Shown: positions 41,155 to 53,523 of the stretch, one piece after another
How positions within the stretch are numbered: position 1 is the stretch's first letter
How the letters are laid out: each line of letters begins with the position of its first letter
Assembly (NCBI RefSeq): GCF_004664715.2
Contig: NC_051085.1
Coordinates: 24,975,018-25,039,017 of the forward strand
Reading direction: 5' to 3'
DNA: 64,000 nucleotides
Origin: Peromyscus leucopus
Taxonomy: Eukaryota > Chordata > Mammalia > Rodentia > Cricetidae
Notes under the pieces: model-generated
Told to the model about the DNA's origin: nothing
Seen by the model: the letters and a program-made list of their open reading frames with translations, nothing else
Database searches by the model: none
Made by a program: the position numbers and the translations under genes

Positions 41155-41740
41155 AAGTCTTACTAGTTCCTCATCTGGTGCTGTGATAAAACATCATGAC
41201 CAAGCTGGGGGGTGGTGGTGGTGGTGGCGGCGGTGGCGGTGGCGCACGCCTTTAATCCCAGCACTCAGGAGGCAGAGCCAAGCTGATCTCTGTGAGGTCG
41301 AGGCCAGCCTGGGCTACAGAGTGAGTTCCAGGAAAGGCTCCAAAGCTACACAGAGAAGCCCTGTCTCAAAACAAAAACAAAAACAAAGCAAAACAAAACC
41401 AACCAAGCAAACAAAAAACCCACCATGACCAAGGCAGTTTATAGAAGGAATGGTTTATTTGGGCTATGGTTCCAGAAGGACAGGGATCCACCATGGCAGT
41501 AGGCATAGTGTCTGGAAAGGAAATTGGGAACTCACACCCTTTACAGCCAGCACAAAACAGAGCTAGCAAACAGGAAGTAGGTAAGGTTTTTACTCTCAGA
41601 GCCTGACCCAAGTGGCATACTTCCTCCAGCAAGGCTACACCTCTAAGCCTCCCCAAACAGCGCCACCTACTGGGGGGGTCAAGTATTCAAATATCTGGGC
41701 CTATGGGAGGCATTCTCATTCAAATGACTACATAAGTTAT
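41155..41740 (-). repeat. Rodent interspersed repeat with nested B1
   Basis: The end 'ctggtgctgtgataaaacatcatgaccaa' is the reverse of the repeat end at 24575, so this copy lies in the opposite orientation. It was split by a B1 at about 41204-41422. Confidence 0.55.
41204..41422 (+). repeat. B1 SINE with expanded GGT/GGC head
   Basis: Flanked by CATGACCAAG (41194-41203 and 41423-41432). The head reads GGTGGTGGTGGTGGTGGCGG and continues with further GGC/GGT units before the usual GTGGCGCACGCC. The rest of the body and its A-rich tail are regular and of the cricetid type. Confidence 0.9.
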
Positions 41741-41744
41741 CTAA

Positions 41745-43430
41745 TATTTTTCTCTATGCCATCTTCAAATTAACTTATTATTGTGACTGTGTTAAAGCTG
41801 TGGTACTACTTGAGTATTTTTAACATATGAACACTTGGTTTGTTATGTCTCTATCCCAAAGACCTTGGACATTTATGTTGATTCCCCTACCTCATAGAGC
41901 AGCTCCATATACTTAGCCCATTACATTATTAAGGAATTATGACCTTTTAATAGGCTGCAAATATCATCTTCCTCTTCAATAGTAAATATCACCTCCCTCT
42001 TCAACTGTGGTAACATAGCAAGTCATACATAATTTCTCAAAGTTACAAAAAGCTTAATTTTCAATGACAATGACTGGAGGTGAGGTGTAGCCTATTGATA
42101 ACTTTCTAGACTGATAGAAATTTTACTTTAGGAACACAGCTGTGCACCTCTGGCTGGGAGCAGCATTAGCATTGCAGCTGGCATGTGGAGGACAAGGCCC
42201 ACCTGTTCTCTGAAATGTCTTCCATTTACTCACAATCTATGACGTCCCCTCCTGACTGGCCTACGGACATAGGGCAACAATGTTGCAAACAAAAAAGTGT
42301 TAGATGAAACAATTACAATAGCTAGACCCAGAGTCTGGTTCTAATTTTAACCCAATGCATTATTTTGAACAAATCATTGTCTTTAGGCTGGATCTCAGTT
42401 TAGTGAAATGAATGCTATAAACTATATGGTATTTAATCTTCTCAAATCAGAAATTCTCCCTCATTTTAACTCTAAGTCCTTGGTTGTTTATAACTCAGTG
42501 TCCTGGTCTGTTATGTGTTTAGATATTTGATGAGACATGCTTGTGATTCAAGATTGTTAGGAAAGTAAGTCCTAATGACTTACATAATCTTCCTTTTTTT
42601 TTTTTTGGTTTGGGTTCTCACTTCATGTAACTTATCCCCACCTAGTGGTTTGAAGATAAAACAGCAACTCCTACTTAAAATGGAGATTCCATTTCTTTAT
42701 TGGGAATTTCATTCACTCATGCATAGACTGTGTTTTGATCAAATCTACTCCCATTCTTTTTCCTCCACCCCACCACCTTTGTCTCCCAATTTCATGTATT
42801 CTTTTCAAAAAGAACCCATGGAGTCCACTTACTGCTGTTTGCATGTGCAGGGGTATAGGACCATCTCCTGGAGGATGGGTAGCCTCTCAGGGCTGAATTC
42901 CTGAAGACTGAATCTGCCTGCCCTACACGCATCACTTACCACATATCTCCTTAGATCAGGTAGGGCTTCCTAATTCCCTCTCCTAGCCATGATGGTTTTT
43001 TGTTTTGCTTGATCTTGTGTAGTTCTGTGTGCCGTCATATTTTCTGTGAGTTCATGTGTGCAATTTGCTGTCATAACCAGCAAATGATATTTGGCTGTAG
43101 AGATCTACTGCTTTTTGCTCTTACATGCTTTCTCTCCCTCTCCGTTGGAGTCTCTGATTTTCTGAATGTTGACCAGTTGTAGGTCTCTATATTAATCCCC
43201 ATTGACTGCAAAAAGAAGTTTCTCTAATGAAGGTTGAGAGAAGCACTAATCTATGGGTATAAAGAAGTATTAAAATGTAAAAAAGTATGAAGACTTAGGG
43301 AGCAGTTTATTATTACATCCATTTAGGAGAAAAATGTTATTAGATTCTTCTTTAGGGTCTAAGTCCTAGTCAGTCACAGGTTTTTGTCCCAGTTAACCTC
43401 ATCAGCATGACCTTCATCTTGTGGAGTGGT
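41745..43430. other. No gene recognised
   Basis: No coding signal. The 109-codon frame at 42575-42904 has no recognisable domain and begins in a T run. Confidence 0.5.
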
Positions 43431-43439
43431 CCTTAAACC

Positions 43440-43640
43440 CAAAAAGAAAGTCTTTAGTTATTCTCACAGCATCATGCCACTATTGCCCTCATGGGCATAC
43501 TTCTGCTCCATTCAATCCTGCCTGTTCCATGAACTCCCACCTTGACATCCCTAAGTGATGGATTGTGACCTGGAAATTGTAAGATGAGGCAAACCCTTTC
43601 CTTCCCAAGTTGCTTTGTAGGTCATGGTGTATATCATCAT
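43440..43640 (+). repeat. Rodent interspersed repeat, family unassigned
   Basis: Same family as 24272-24575: 'ggcaaaccctttccttcccaagttgctttgtaggtcatggtg'. Diverged. Confidence 0.5.
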
Positions 43641-43847
43641 CAGACATCATCAGAGATGAAGGTCATTCTTCAATAATAATATGCTCATCTTTGTCTGGTT
43701 TGGTTCTCACTTGGCACTGAGACAGGGTGTCCTTTGTTGTTTTTGTTAATGTGTGGCTTAATCTAAGCATGAAGGCCCATGTGCCTCCAGCTGTGGCTTC
43801 TAATCTTGCCTCCCCTCCCATTGAAAGGGAAAAATCAGTAGCCATCT

Positions 43848-44421
43848 TGAGAGACACTCCCCCCACCCAAAAGTATTTGTTGACCAGCAGTTTTAGAACT
43901 GACCAGAAGTTGAACTCATGGGAAGACAAGGCTGAAACAATAAATCTATATGTCCTGAACTTGGTAGAAACAGGTTATGGGTAATAATGGACTCAACTGA
44001 CCAGAAATTGAACTTATGGGAAAACAGGACTAGAACAATAATAAATCTGAATGTTTATATCCTGGATTCAGCAAAAGCAGGACATAGGGAGTAAAAGAAA
44101 AAAAATATGTCTTTGTAGATACCCTGAATCCTGTTAACCATCAGTAACCTCATGTGTATAGTTCAGCCAGTAACTTCAAAGAACTGCCTCACCCCTAGGC
44201 CCCTCGTCCACTCCCAAGATATGTAACTCTCTGCATGTAATCCTTTCCCTTAAAGTGAGTGCTCAGGACCATCCTCCTCCACCTGTTATGTCCCTATGTC
44301 CAGTGTCTGGAATACAGACCAAGCCTTGGGCTTGCTTTGTTATTAAAAACCTCTGTGTGCTTGCATCGGATATTGGCTCTGTGGTGATCTTGCATGGGGG
44401 TCTTGCAATGCAGGCACAACA
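43848..44421 (+). mobile_element. Solo LTR with duplicated U3 segment
   Basis: A 574-bp element starts TGAGAGACACTCC, ends GGCACAACA and is flanked by CCATCT on both sides (43842-43847 and 44422-44427). Its end (TTATTAAAAACCTCTGTGTG, then GGGGGTCTTGCAATG) is typical of retroviral R-U5. A 98-bp stretch is tandemly duplicated in U3 (43897 and 43995), an enhancer-like arrangement. Family not assigned. Confidence 0.85.
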
Positions 44422-44739
44422 CCATCTAGAAGTTTTTCAGTTAGTTTTCTGCTTTTATTTCCAATGTAATTTGTAGCTTGAAAACATCAATTTTTTTGTT
44501 TTTGGATTTTTTGGTGTCTATTGTTTTGTTTTCTTTTGCTTTTATTTTTTTGTTATTATCTAAGAAAACATATTAGTAATGAGCACAAATTTTTAAAAGT
44601 TGAAAATGACAAAATGGCCAAAATTCGAACTATTTGAAAAAAAATTCAACAAATTTCATAAGCCTTTGGCATTGTTGACACAAAAAAGTTGAGAGATGAC
44701 ATAAATTACTGTTATCCCTCTAATTGGTAGCATAAACCT

Positions 44740-45240
44740 GAGAGAATAGAGCCTAAGAAGAGGCAGGCTAAGGTCTCGTGCAATAGCCTACTTTATTCAG
44801 GACATCAGACGAGTTTTGTTGTGGTGGTATTCTGAGACTAGGCAAGGTCATATGAGCAAAGTTCACGTGAATTCAAGCTATATTCAGTCACAAGGGCAAA
44901 GGTTTGGTTTGTTTACATGAGTTTAGGCTGTAAACAGTCACAAGGACAATCCATCCCAGGAAATATTTTTGAATTACAAAAGTAAGGGCAATGTGTAATC
45001 TGAAGCAAATCCACCCCAATTTACTACACCTGGGAGGGGCAGGAAAGCATATTCTAAGAACAAATGCATGTTTAGAAGGAACAGAGATTACAAGACTCTT
45101 ACCTTGTTTTCTTGGAGTTTTCTCACACTCTTCCAGAATTCTCCTCACATATCTCCATTCTTGGACACGTTCTGACAAATTACGATATGTGATGAAGAGA
45201 GAGAAGGGCCACTGATCACAAGGATTCTCATGGTCTTCCT
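44740..45240 (-). mobile_element. Probable LTR fragment
   Basis: On the minus strand a TGAATAAAGTAGGC polyadenylation-like block near 44795 is followed by 'attgcacgagaccttagcc'. Upstream is a run of 'cctaaactcatgtaaacaaacc'-type repeats, a texture seen in rodent LTRs. Ends are not defined. Confidence 0.4.
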
Positions 45241-45244
45241 GACA

Positions 45245-46075
45245 TTTGCTCTTTTAGGGACACAAACTCAATGCATTTGCATGATATGAAATGTTTCTGA
45301 GAGACAGAAACTACTAAACTGTACTCCAAGGAGAAAGAACAACACTAACATATATAATAGCACCATATATTATGTATAAAACTATATATGAGAAATTAAG
45401 ATAATAATGAAAACCTTTTGAAAAAAAAACATGATTCACAAATGGGGAATTCTATCCAAAATTAAGAGAGATAATTGTATTCTATGATTTTTTTTCAAAA
45501 ATATGATATAGGGGTTATGTCTAAGCTCATTTTATCAAGTTGACATTAATCTAATTCCAAAACCAGAAAAAGATAATGAAAGAAAAAATCCTATCTACCA
45601 ATATTTCCCATGATCAAAGCATAAGATGCTTCACAAAATGATAACAAATTGGATACAGAAATGCTCAAAAAGAAATAATATATCATGACTAAACTGGCTT
45701 CATTCTAAAAATGTAAGCTGTTTCTATATTCTAAAATTAAAGTAACCCATGATATTAATTTTCAGGGTTAAAAAAGAAAAATCATATCATCATACAAACA
45801 AAATTTTAAGGGAATTTTACAAGACCTAATGTATACTTAAGATAAAATTTTTTTTAGCATAACTGGAATAAAGAAGGCTTGTCTTTAATTAAATTAATAA
45901 AAAGTATTTCAAAAGGTCTACAGCTAACACTATGCTAAATGGAGGGAACAGGACACTTTCCTCTTAAGGGAGAAAGTTAAACCTTTTATTTATAGGCCAA
46001 TAAGATGCAGAGAGCTTAGTAGTCTGCTGTGTCTGATGATCTGAGTTGGATGACAAGAATCTCCGTGGTGAAAGG
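45245..46075. other. No gene recognised
   Basis: Strongly AT-rich. The texture ('aaaccagaaaaagataatg', 'gataacaaattggatacag') resembles old LINE interior sequence, but I cannot place it. Confidence 0.4.
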
Positions 46076-46082
46076 AATAAAA

Positions 46083-46436
46083 TGTTGTGGAATATAGTTT
46101 TACTGTGTGAGGCTGTGTCTTTGCCAAGGCACCTTCTGATTGTTATAGTAAAGAGCTGAATGGCTAACAGCTAGACAGGATGAGGTTAGGCAGGAGATCT
46201 GGCAACAGAGAGGACTCTGGGAAGAAGAAAGATGGAGACATGGGCAGGATGTGCAGGAGGAGATGTAACAGCCATAAGCCACATGGCAGGACGTAGATTA
46301 ATATAAATGGGTTAACTTAAGTTATAAGAGCTAGTTAGGAACAAGCCTAAACTATCGATGGAGCGTTCATAATTAATAAGAAGTCTCCATGTCATTATTT
46401 GGCAGCTGGTGGTCCCAAGAAGAAGGTACAACTATA
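46083..46436 (+). mobile_element. Probable solo LTR
   Basis: Starts TGTTGTGGAATATAGTTTTA, contains TAGTAAAGAGCTGAATGGCT, 'gggttaacttaagttataagagctagttagg' and 'aataagaagtctccatgtc', all familiar from a rodent class II LTR. An ATAAAA flank occurs on both sides (46077-46082 and 46437-46442) if the 3' end is taken a few bases past GGTACA. Confidence 0.6.
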
Positions 46437-47044
46437 ATAAAACAACTCTCTCAGTTTGTCCTCTGACTTCCACATTGTCTTATCACTTCTAGTACACAAC
46501 TCAGTAGAAACCTCCACCACGACAATAAGACAGAACAGAAGTAAAATGTCAGACTGTAAAAGACAAAAAAGCCTGCCTTGTTTTTTTTTAACTCCAGAAA
46601 ATATAGTTGCCCATATAGAAAATGACAAAGAAATAGAACAGAAGAAATCTGCTTAGAATTAATAAGAGAATTTCAAAGTTAAACAGCTCAATTAAAATAA
46701 AAAGTTAGTTGTTTTTCCAATAGTGATGAACAATTGGTTAGAAATTTTAAAGAATAAAATAAGAAAAGCACTGCCCTTCTCAAAGCCCCATCCTCTCTCC
46801 AAGTGTGACGGTACAAACTCAGAAGAGAGAATTAGGAGCAGCATCACTTTGCACCCACAAGCTGAAGAACTCAGTAATGTACTGGAGTTTTGATTAACAA
46901 CCACACAACTCATAAAACCCTGTTGTGGATGAGAATACTTCAGTAGGGGCTAAACATGCGGCGCAGTGGTAGAGAATTCCTTTTAATTGTTACTGTTTTG
47001 CTTTGTTTTTGTTTTGCATGTATGAGGCTCCCAGAAATACATAG

Positions 47045-47045
<1 letters not shown>

Positions 47046-47097
<52 letters not shown>
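47046..47097. repeat. (CA)26 microsatellite
   Basis: Uninterrupted CA run. The flanking 46.45-47.96 kb holds no recognised gene. Confidence 0.95.
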
Positions 47098-47099
<2 letters not shown>

Positions 47100-47103
<4 letters not shown>

Positions 47104-47967
47104 ATAATTTAGCATAGCACCAAATAAACTTCATGCTTGTGTTCAAAGCTAATAAAAAATATGTGAAAGTGAAAAACTGAAAAATGATGACAAACTCAAA
47201 CGCGTGTAAGCAAATGGAGAAGTGTTTTATACTGTGATCATGAAGTTCATTATTGTCGCAATCATTTCCAACTAGAACTGTAGTAACTCAAATCTGTAGG
47301 AATTGACGACATGGTTTAAAATATTTATGGAAAGCAGAGGACATAGCATAGATAACACAATAAAGGGTAAAAAGAAGAAAGAAAAATGATGCTGGAGGAT
47401 TCAACACACGCTTTACAGACCTCTCATAAAGCTACAGTAAAATAACAAGACAGTGTTGTTAGCAACTTAATACACAGAGAAATGGCACTAGAATACACAA
47501 GAGAGAGATTCTCCCAAGGTTTCCTCATGTCAGCATGGGTCTACATGCACTGGGGACAGGTTAATTGTTTTTAGAAAATATAAGGCACCTATGAATTGCA
47601 TATTTATAGGCAAAAATATGAACCCAGTTCTTACATTTTTGGCAGAAATTAAATCACAATACTTCATAGACCCAAATATAAAATCCAAAGGCACACATAC
47701 AGGGATTCAAATCTCATCAGGAAAAAAAGAGGACTTGTAAACAGAACCAGACATCTTTGAACAGTAAGGATATCAGAATGCAAAGATATTTGAGGACATA
47801 CTTCTTGATTTTATCACAGTGAGAAAATCATGCTAATGTAAATGCTGGCATTTAAGCTAGACATGACTTCACTTTCCTATGGGGCACTTCGACCCACTGG
47901 CTAACATCACTTTAGTCAAATTTTAGGATCATAAACTTGTAAACATATGTGCTTAACCATATTGAAT
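47100..47967. other. No gene recognised
   Basis: AT-rich sequence. Phrases such as 'aagctacagtaaaataacaagacagtg' recall old LINE interior sequence, but I cannot confirm it. Confidence 0.4.
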
Positions 47968-48412
47968 TGTAGTCTTAATATCCTTATAAAATAAGTTCAT
48001 TCTTGCTTGCTCTATTGATAAGTTTATTAGGGTGCACAATATTTTGTGGAACACAATACCACCTCTGTGGGGCATTTACCCACCACTCCCACAGTTCCCC
48101 AGAGTTTTCTTGAGTGCAATCAGCAGGAAATATTAGATAGAAGGATTTATAGCAGAGAATCTTGAGGAGATAAACAGATAGAAAATAAAGGATAGCCTCG
48201 AGAGGGCCTGGAACCTATTCCAATGGGCCCCGACTATCTCTGGCCCAGGGTTTTTATAGAGACGCCAAAGGGTGGAGCAAAAGACCTCCTCCCCCAGCAC
48301 AGCCAAGTGCAGACCATCTCAGACACCTGCACTCAGGCCGGTGGTCCTGATCATCCTCTATGTGGACCTGCTGGGTAAAGCCACGAGGAACCCGAGAACG
48401 GGCTCCCACACA
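47968..48412 (-). mobile_element. 3' LTR of a minus-strand provirus
   Basis: On the minus strand it starts TGTGTGGGAGCCCGTTCTCG, has a TATAAAAACCC box (near 48255), a TAATAAACTT signal (near 48030) and plausibly ends AAGACTACA at 47968. A polypurine tract (48430-48413) lies directly upstream, so this is a 3' LTR and not a solo LTR. The LTR differs from the B1-containing family. Confidence 0.75.
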
Positions 48413-49600
48413 CCTCATTTCCCCTTTTCTGTCTAAAATTTAAAAAAGCTTATAACTAATACAAGAAAAACTATACAATAAGTATATACAATATATACAG
48501 TCAAGAATTACATTAACAATGTCAAGTCCATCAACACTTGACAGATTCAGATAAAAACTCCATTTTTTTATATATATACAACAATGTCCACTCCAGTAAC
48601 ATTTGATAAACTCAGACAAAGAGATTTCATTACTTATCCTATGTAAAACAAGTAATTCCTTTTTAAAAATATTTTTTCTTTTCATAATAGATTCAGTAAT
48701 CTACCTTTTGTCATTTTTATATCTTCCTCTTTTTCTTTTCAGTGTAGATTCAGTGATCTACACATTTATCCTATTATTCTCTTTTTTCTTTTTTAAACAA
48801 AAACTCTGAATCTTGTTCAGCTTTTTCCCTGATCATTAACAATTAACAACTTGTAACCAACCATCATAAACAATGACAATATCCAAAACTCATTAAACGA
48901 CCAAAAACCTCCCATCCCACCTCTTGGGAATGTAGGTGTCATTTTCTTAAAGTTACTTCCTGTTTTCTAGGGGTGAAGACATCTTTAAGGAATCCTGAAA
49001 AGAAATTTTTGGGTTAATTGTCAAGTCCTGTATCATTTGTCCAGTCACTGCATAATGAGAAAGTGCAGGGCTTGTTCAAGTAGTCTGTCAGGCTGGATCA
49101 TCTCAGCTAGCCATCTCAAAATTGTCCTGAGCAGTTTGTAGTCCAAAGTTGATCTTACCTTGGTGTTAATCAGCTAAATGGCTTTACCATAGTCCATGTA
49201 GAATCATCTTTGTGGGATCCTGTCATCTTTTTGAAGATTTCAAAGTCGCTGTTAGGCGTGGTCATGGTTCCCTGCAGATTTTTTTTTTTACCTCCTCTGT
49301 GGTTTGGAACAATCACAGCCTGATGTCTGTCTGTCTCTTGGAACCATGAATGTTAATTTCTTGACCAGCTCAGTTCTGTAAGAAACAATTTACACAGTAA
49401 TTCACATATTAGATTAAAATATTAATTCATGAAAACTTAAATAACATTTCTATAAAAGTCAATATCACCAAATATAAAATATTAGTTCACAGTAAGGGTA
49501 ATTTAATAATCAAGTAGGTTATTCAAATTGATTTCACATCATATAGGAAGAAGGCAATTCGGTAGAAAAACATATAAAGCAAGTGAAATAATCCCAACCA
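48413..49600 (-). mobile_element. 3' noncoding interior of the minus-strand provirus
   Basis: Read on the minus strand this matches the region after integrase at about 62330-62880 block by block. Examples are 'gaggtgg(g)atgggaggttttttggtc', 'ggttggttacaag' and 'gaactacaa...tgctcagancaattttgagatggctagctgagatgatccag'. It carries no open frame. The provirus is 5'-truncated somewhere before about 49.6 kb. Confidence 0.75.
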
Positions 49601-49879
49601 GTCCCAAAAACTAATTTGCAGAAGATCATTTCTCTAAAATTATTGATCAAAAGCTCATCTATTTATTTATTTTTGTGGTGTAGGGATAAAAACCAGGATG
49701 CTGTAATATTTGAGTATTGCACCCATGCAATGCTTCACCAGGCTTTAACATTTTATACAATCAGAAAGGCAATACTTAAAAAAAACAGAGTAGAATGTTT
49801 AAAAACTGATGAACTGTGTAATCCCATTTAGTGAGACAGGCAGGCACAAATTCATATATCCTTCTTGGGACTCATGTAA

Positions 49880-50297
49880 TGTGGTGGTATTCTAATTGTA
49901 CTGAAATGTGATTTTGATTGTATGTTAATAAATAAAGTTACCCAGGGGTCAGAGCTATTAGAGCCATAGCAAGAGTGTGGCAGTGGTGGCACACGCCTTT
50001 AATCCCATAGATCTCTGTGTGTTCAAGGATACAGCCAGCATTGGAGACATATACCTTTAAGACCTGGGTGGCTGTACATACAGACAGTGACGAGGCAGTC
50101 ACGTGTTTGGGTTTACAACCAATGGGAAGGCAGAACAAAATACTATAAAAAGACGGACAGGATATAGCTCTCTTTCGGGAAGCTGGGACACCGCAGGAGG
50201 AAGGGTGAGATTTTAGCTCTGAGCTCTGACCTCTCGGCTTTCTCTTTTACATTGGTTCTGTGTTTCTTGTTTAATAAGACTGTTGGTTACATCTACA
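49880..50297 (+). mobile_element. Solo LTR, B1-containing family, intact TG...CA
   Basis: A 418-bp LTR starts TGTGGTGGTATTCTAATTGT and ends TTGGTTACATCTACA. Perfect ATGTAA duplications flank it (49874-49879 and 50298-50303). Of the four solo copies it has the best-preserved ends and is closest to the inverted LTR at 56157-56580. Confidence 0.93.
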
Positions 50298-50309
50298 ATG
50301 TAATAATGT

Positions 50310-51780
50310 CATCAAACTTTATAGCTATATGTATTTTATCCTAAAGGAAACATGTTCCTATTTCATATTCATGTTTTTATATGAACATTCATTGCCGCCT
50401 GTTAGATGCCAGGCAGCGAGTGAACTACTGCAAAGCAAGAAATATGTGACAACATTTATTGCTGAATCATGTTATTATATAAGCCTGGGCTTACAATTTA
50501 AGTATCCAAAGGCAGAAGTAGGAAGATCTGAGATTTGAGGCTAGCAGAGCTTGCATGATTCCAGAGAAGAATAGGTTATATAATGAAAACTTGTCTCCAA
50601 ACACCAGACAAAAAATGTAAGCAGTTAAATTTTTACATAAAAGTAGCTATGCATGCATTCACAGTGTCGTATGGTGCCATTGTTAGAACAAATAATACTG
50701 TAAACATGGTATTTCTTTTATTAACATTTCTGGTTAAATATAGACGAGGTATATGTAAAAATGCCAGTTGAAAACTATGTTGCACTTTCATTTTGGCAAA
50801 ATAAATTTATGCGTATGAAAAAAGGAAGAAAGTGTCTATTAATATATTATGATGTTTTTTGTTGTCTAGACACTGCTTAAAGGAATGATTATATCAATGA
50901 GGAAAGAACTGGGATTAGATTATCAAACATTTACTATCTAGTTTTTAAATCATTATATTCTTTCATTTTTTCCCAGTTAGCACCAGTCCAGAATTATGTT
51001 CATTAAAGCTATTAGTAGAAGCAGTTTATCATTTAAAATCATTTATTTTAACAAAAACATATAGTAAACCTACTCCAGAAAGCGTCTTCAAAACCTACCA
51101 TACTGTCAGCCTATTTATTCTCCTCTTTGCCTCTTACTTGGGGCACTATTCTCTTTAGCCTCACGGGGGCAGCATCGGAACACTGCTTCCTCTTTCTGGG
51201 CATGAGCGTCATTCTGCATGAGCCAGTCAGTAACACATGACCAGAGAGATGTGGCTAACAGTACACCCGTGCCAAGACTACAATGTACTTCAGAGCCACC
51301 TTATAAAAAGAGGGAATAAGAAACTGTCCAATGTTTGATTGGAATCTATGAAAACAATAATATTTTCAGTTCTAGAAAAAACAATGAAAATATCAAAAAT
51401 TTACTTTCAATTTAAGAGATACTTTCAGTAATAAATCTCAGTGCGAGGAAAATCTTTGTAATTGATAGTGCTTTCAGGTTAAGTTCATTCTATGAAAGCA
51501 TTTGGTTATCTTAAAAGTAAAAGATGGCTCCTGTGTTTTGGGGCTGGCAGAGGAAAAAGGAAGGGGCTCCTTAAAGACTGGAGATTTTAGTTATGGGCCT
51601 TCAAAAAGTGAATGTGTAGGGTGCTACATAGTCTCCATGTTCACAGTTCCTGCTCACCCCCTAGTACCTAGAATCTAGTCTATAATGAATGAATAAATGA
51701 CTGTGCATTAGTCACCCTCTGCTGACCCCACCTCCATGGAGGTCCTGTTTCAATGAACTCTTAACATCACCACAGAAACA
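50310..51780. other. No gene recognised
   Basis: AT-rich intergenic sequence with no coding frame or familiar repeat. Confidence 0.5.
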
Positions 51781-51784
51781 TAAT

Positions 51785-52136
51785 TAAAATGGACCAGAAA
51801 AGGTATCAACAATGGGTTCTTCTTAAAATAGCTGTGGGCACTCACAAAGATTCCAACTTATGGTTTGACTCAAGGTCAGAGAGTTGGAGTTTATGTTGCT
51901 CTCCAAGGCTGAATAATAGGGTGCAAAGGCATGGTTACCAGGTGTCTTATACTTTAAGGCCTAATCACAAGATGCTTTGCTGTGGGGCATGGTTACCAGG
52001 TGTTTTGAAGGGTCTACACTTGCTTGTATGCTGTGCTTTGATCTTGAAAAGGGGAGGTTTTTGCATCTCCCCTTGCTAGTGTATTAAAAAAAAAAAAAAA
52101 CTATTAGAAATAAACTGGAAGCGGCTGGGTATTGAC
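51785..52136 (+). repeat. LTR-like fragment of unknown family
   Basis: 'ggcatggttaccaggtgt' occurs twice (about 51928 and 51988), followed by 'ttttgcatctccccttgctagtgtattaaaa'. The texture is that of a retroviral U3-R region, but its ends could not be fixed. Confidence 0.35.
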
Positions 52137-53481
52137 CCAGGGTGCCAGGTCTTGGCGGGACCCAGAGATAAAAACTAGCTACAAATGGCACCCAACTTCC
52201 TAGTTGTCTCTCTCAAATTAGCGGCAGCCTGCGGGTTTGAGCTACTATGGTGGGTTCCTGGCATGTGCATTTGACTGGCAGTATGGCGGGAATGAGGTGT
52301 CTACAAGCAGCACATTACTCTACATGGTAGATTTAGTCTTTGCTAGTACAAAGGAAAAAAAGAGGTTTCTGGGCTACATGCTGCTTTGATAGAAACATAG
52401 AATCACTGTTTCTAAGAGTTGATGGCTCCCAGAGCAGGCAGTAAATGTACCACTGCCATGTTGGGAAGACGAGGTGGGCAGAGCCACCAGCCAAAGCTGC
52501 TATTTTAGCCCTGGTAATGCTGCAGTTTAAAACAATAGATTCACAATAAGACAGATTCAGATGGAACAAGACTTTAAAAGCTTTACAATGTGTGTAAAAA
52601 TGTACATAGGCTTGGAAGAGAGAGAAAAGGGAATATATACAGTTATATAAAGAAATAAATAGTTTTAAAAAATAAAATCTTTAAAGAGACAGTAAATATA
52701 ATATAAAGAATAAGCCACATAAAGATGGATATTACACAGAGAATCTGGATTGTGTTGTCTTTGGGATTTTTAACTGCAGAAAAACATTTGATCATAAAAG
52801 CTGTTGAGTTAAGCCAATATGTATATTTTAAAGGTACCTTGACTTCAAAATTTGCATGTAAGGATATGTTGCTTTGGAAAGGAAGCTCTGTTTTTGTTTC
52901 CACAGAAAGCCAGAGGCTATGGATTTGTTCCAGATTAAGATACATCAGATTTGAACAGCTAAGACCCCCTGAAAGGTCTCCGATGACACCATGGCCCAGA
53001 TGATCCAACATCCAGAATGGTTTCAAGGCAACTGGCTCAGATGATACACTCTCATAGACTATTCCATAATCCTAAAATTTTCTTTGTGTCCCCATAAGAT
53101 ACAGTGCCCCCCCTCCCAGCAGGAAATAGTAAGAAAAGCTACACCCAAATTCCCACATATACCAAGCTGGCTTTGGATATGGAATTGGCTCACTCCTTCT
53201 CTAAACCCAAACATATTGCTAAAAAAAAAGGTTGAGAGATTCTTTTGTCCCATATTGGAAGAGCCCTCTGGTGTGAGACAGAGTATAACCAATATTTTTA
53301 TTTAAATCAGGTTGATTATAAATGTGATCTCTTTCTAAAGAAGAAAGGGGGATATGATATAGATATGATAGGATGAAAGGGTAGATTATTGAATCTACTT
53401 TTAAAGAGCAACTTGTTTAAAATGTTTTACATTTCTTGGGTTTTAGTTTATTGTTACAAGTTTAAACTTAAATTTGTTATA

Positions 53482-53523
<42 letters not shown>

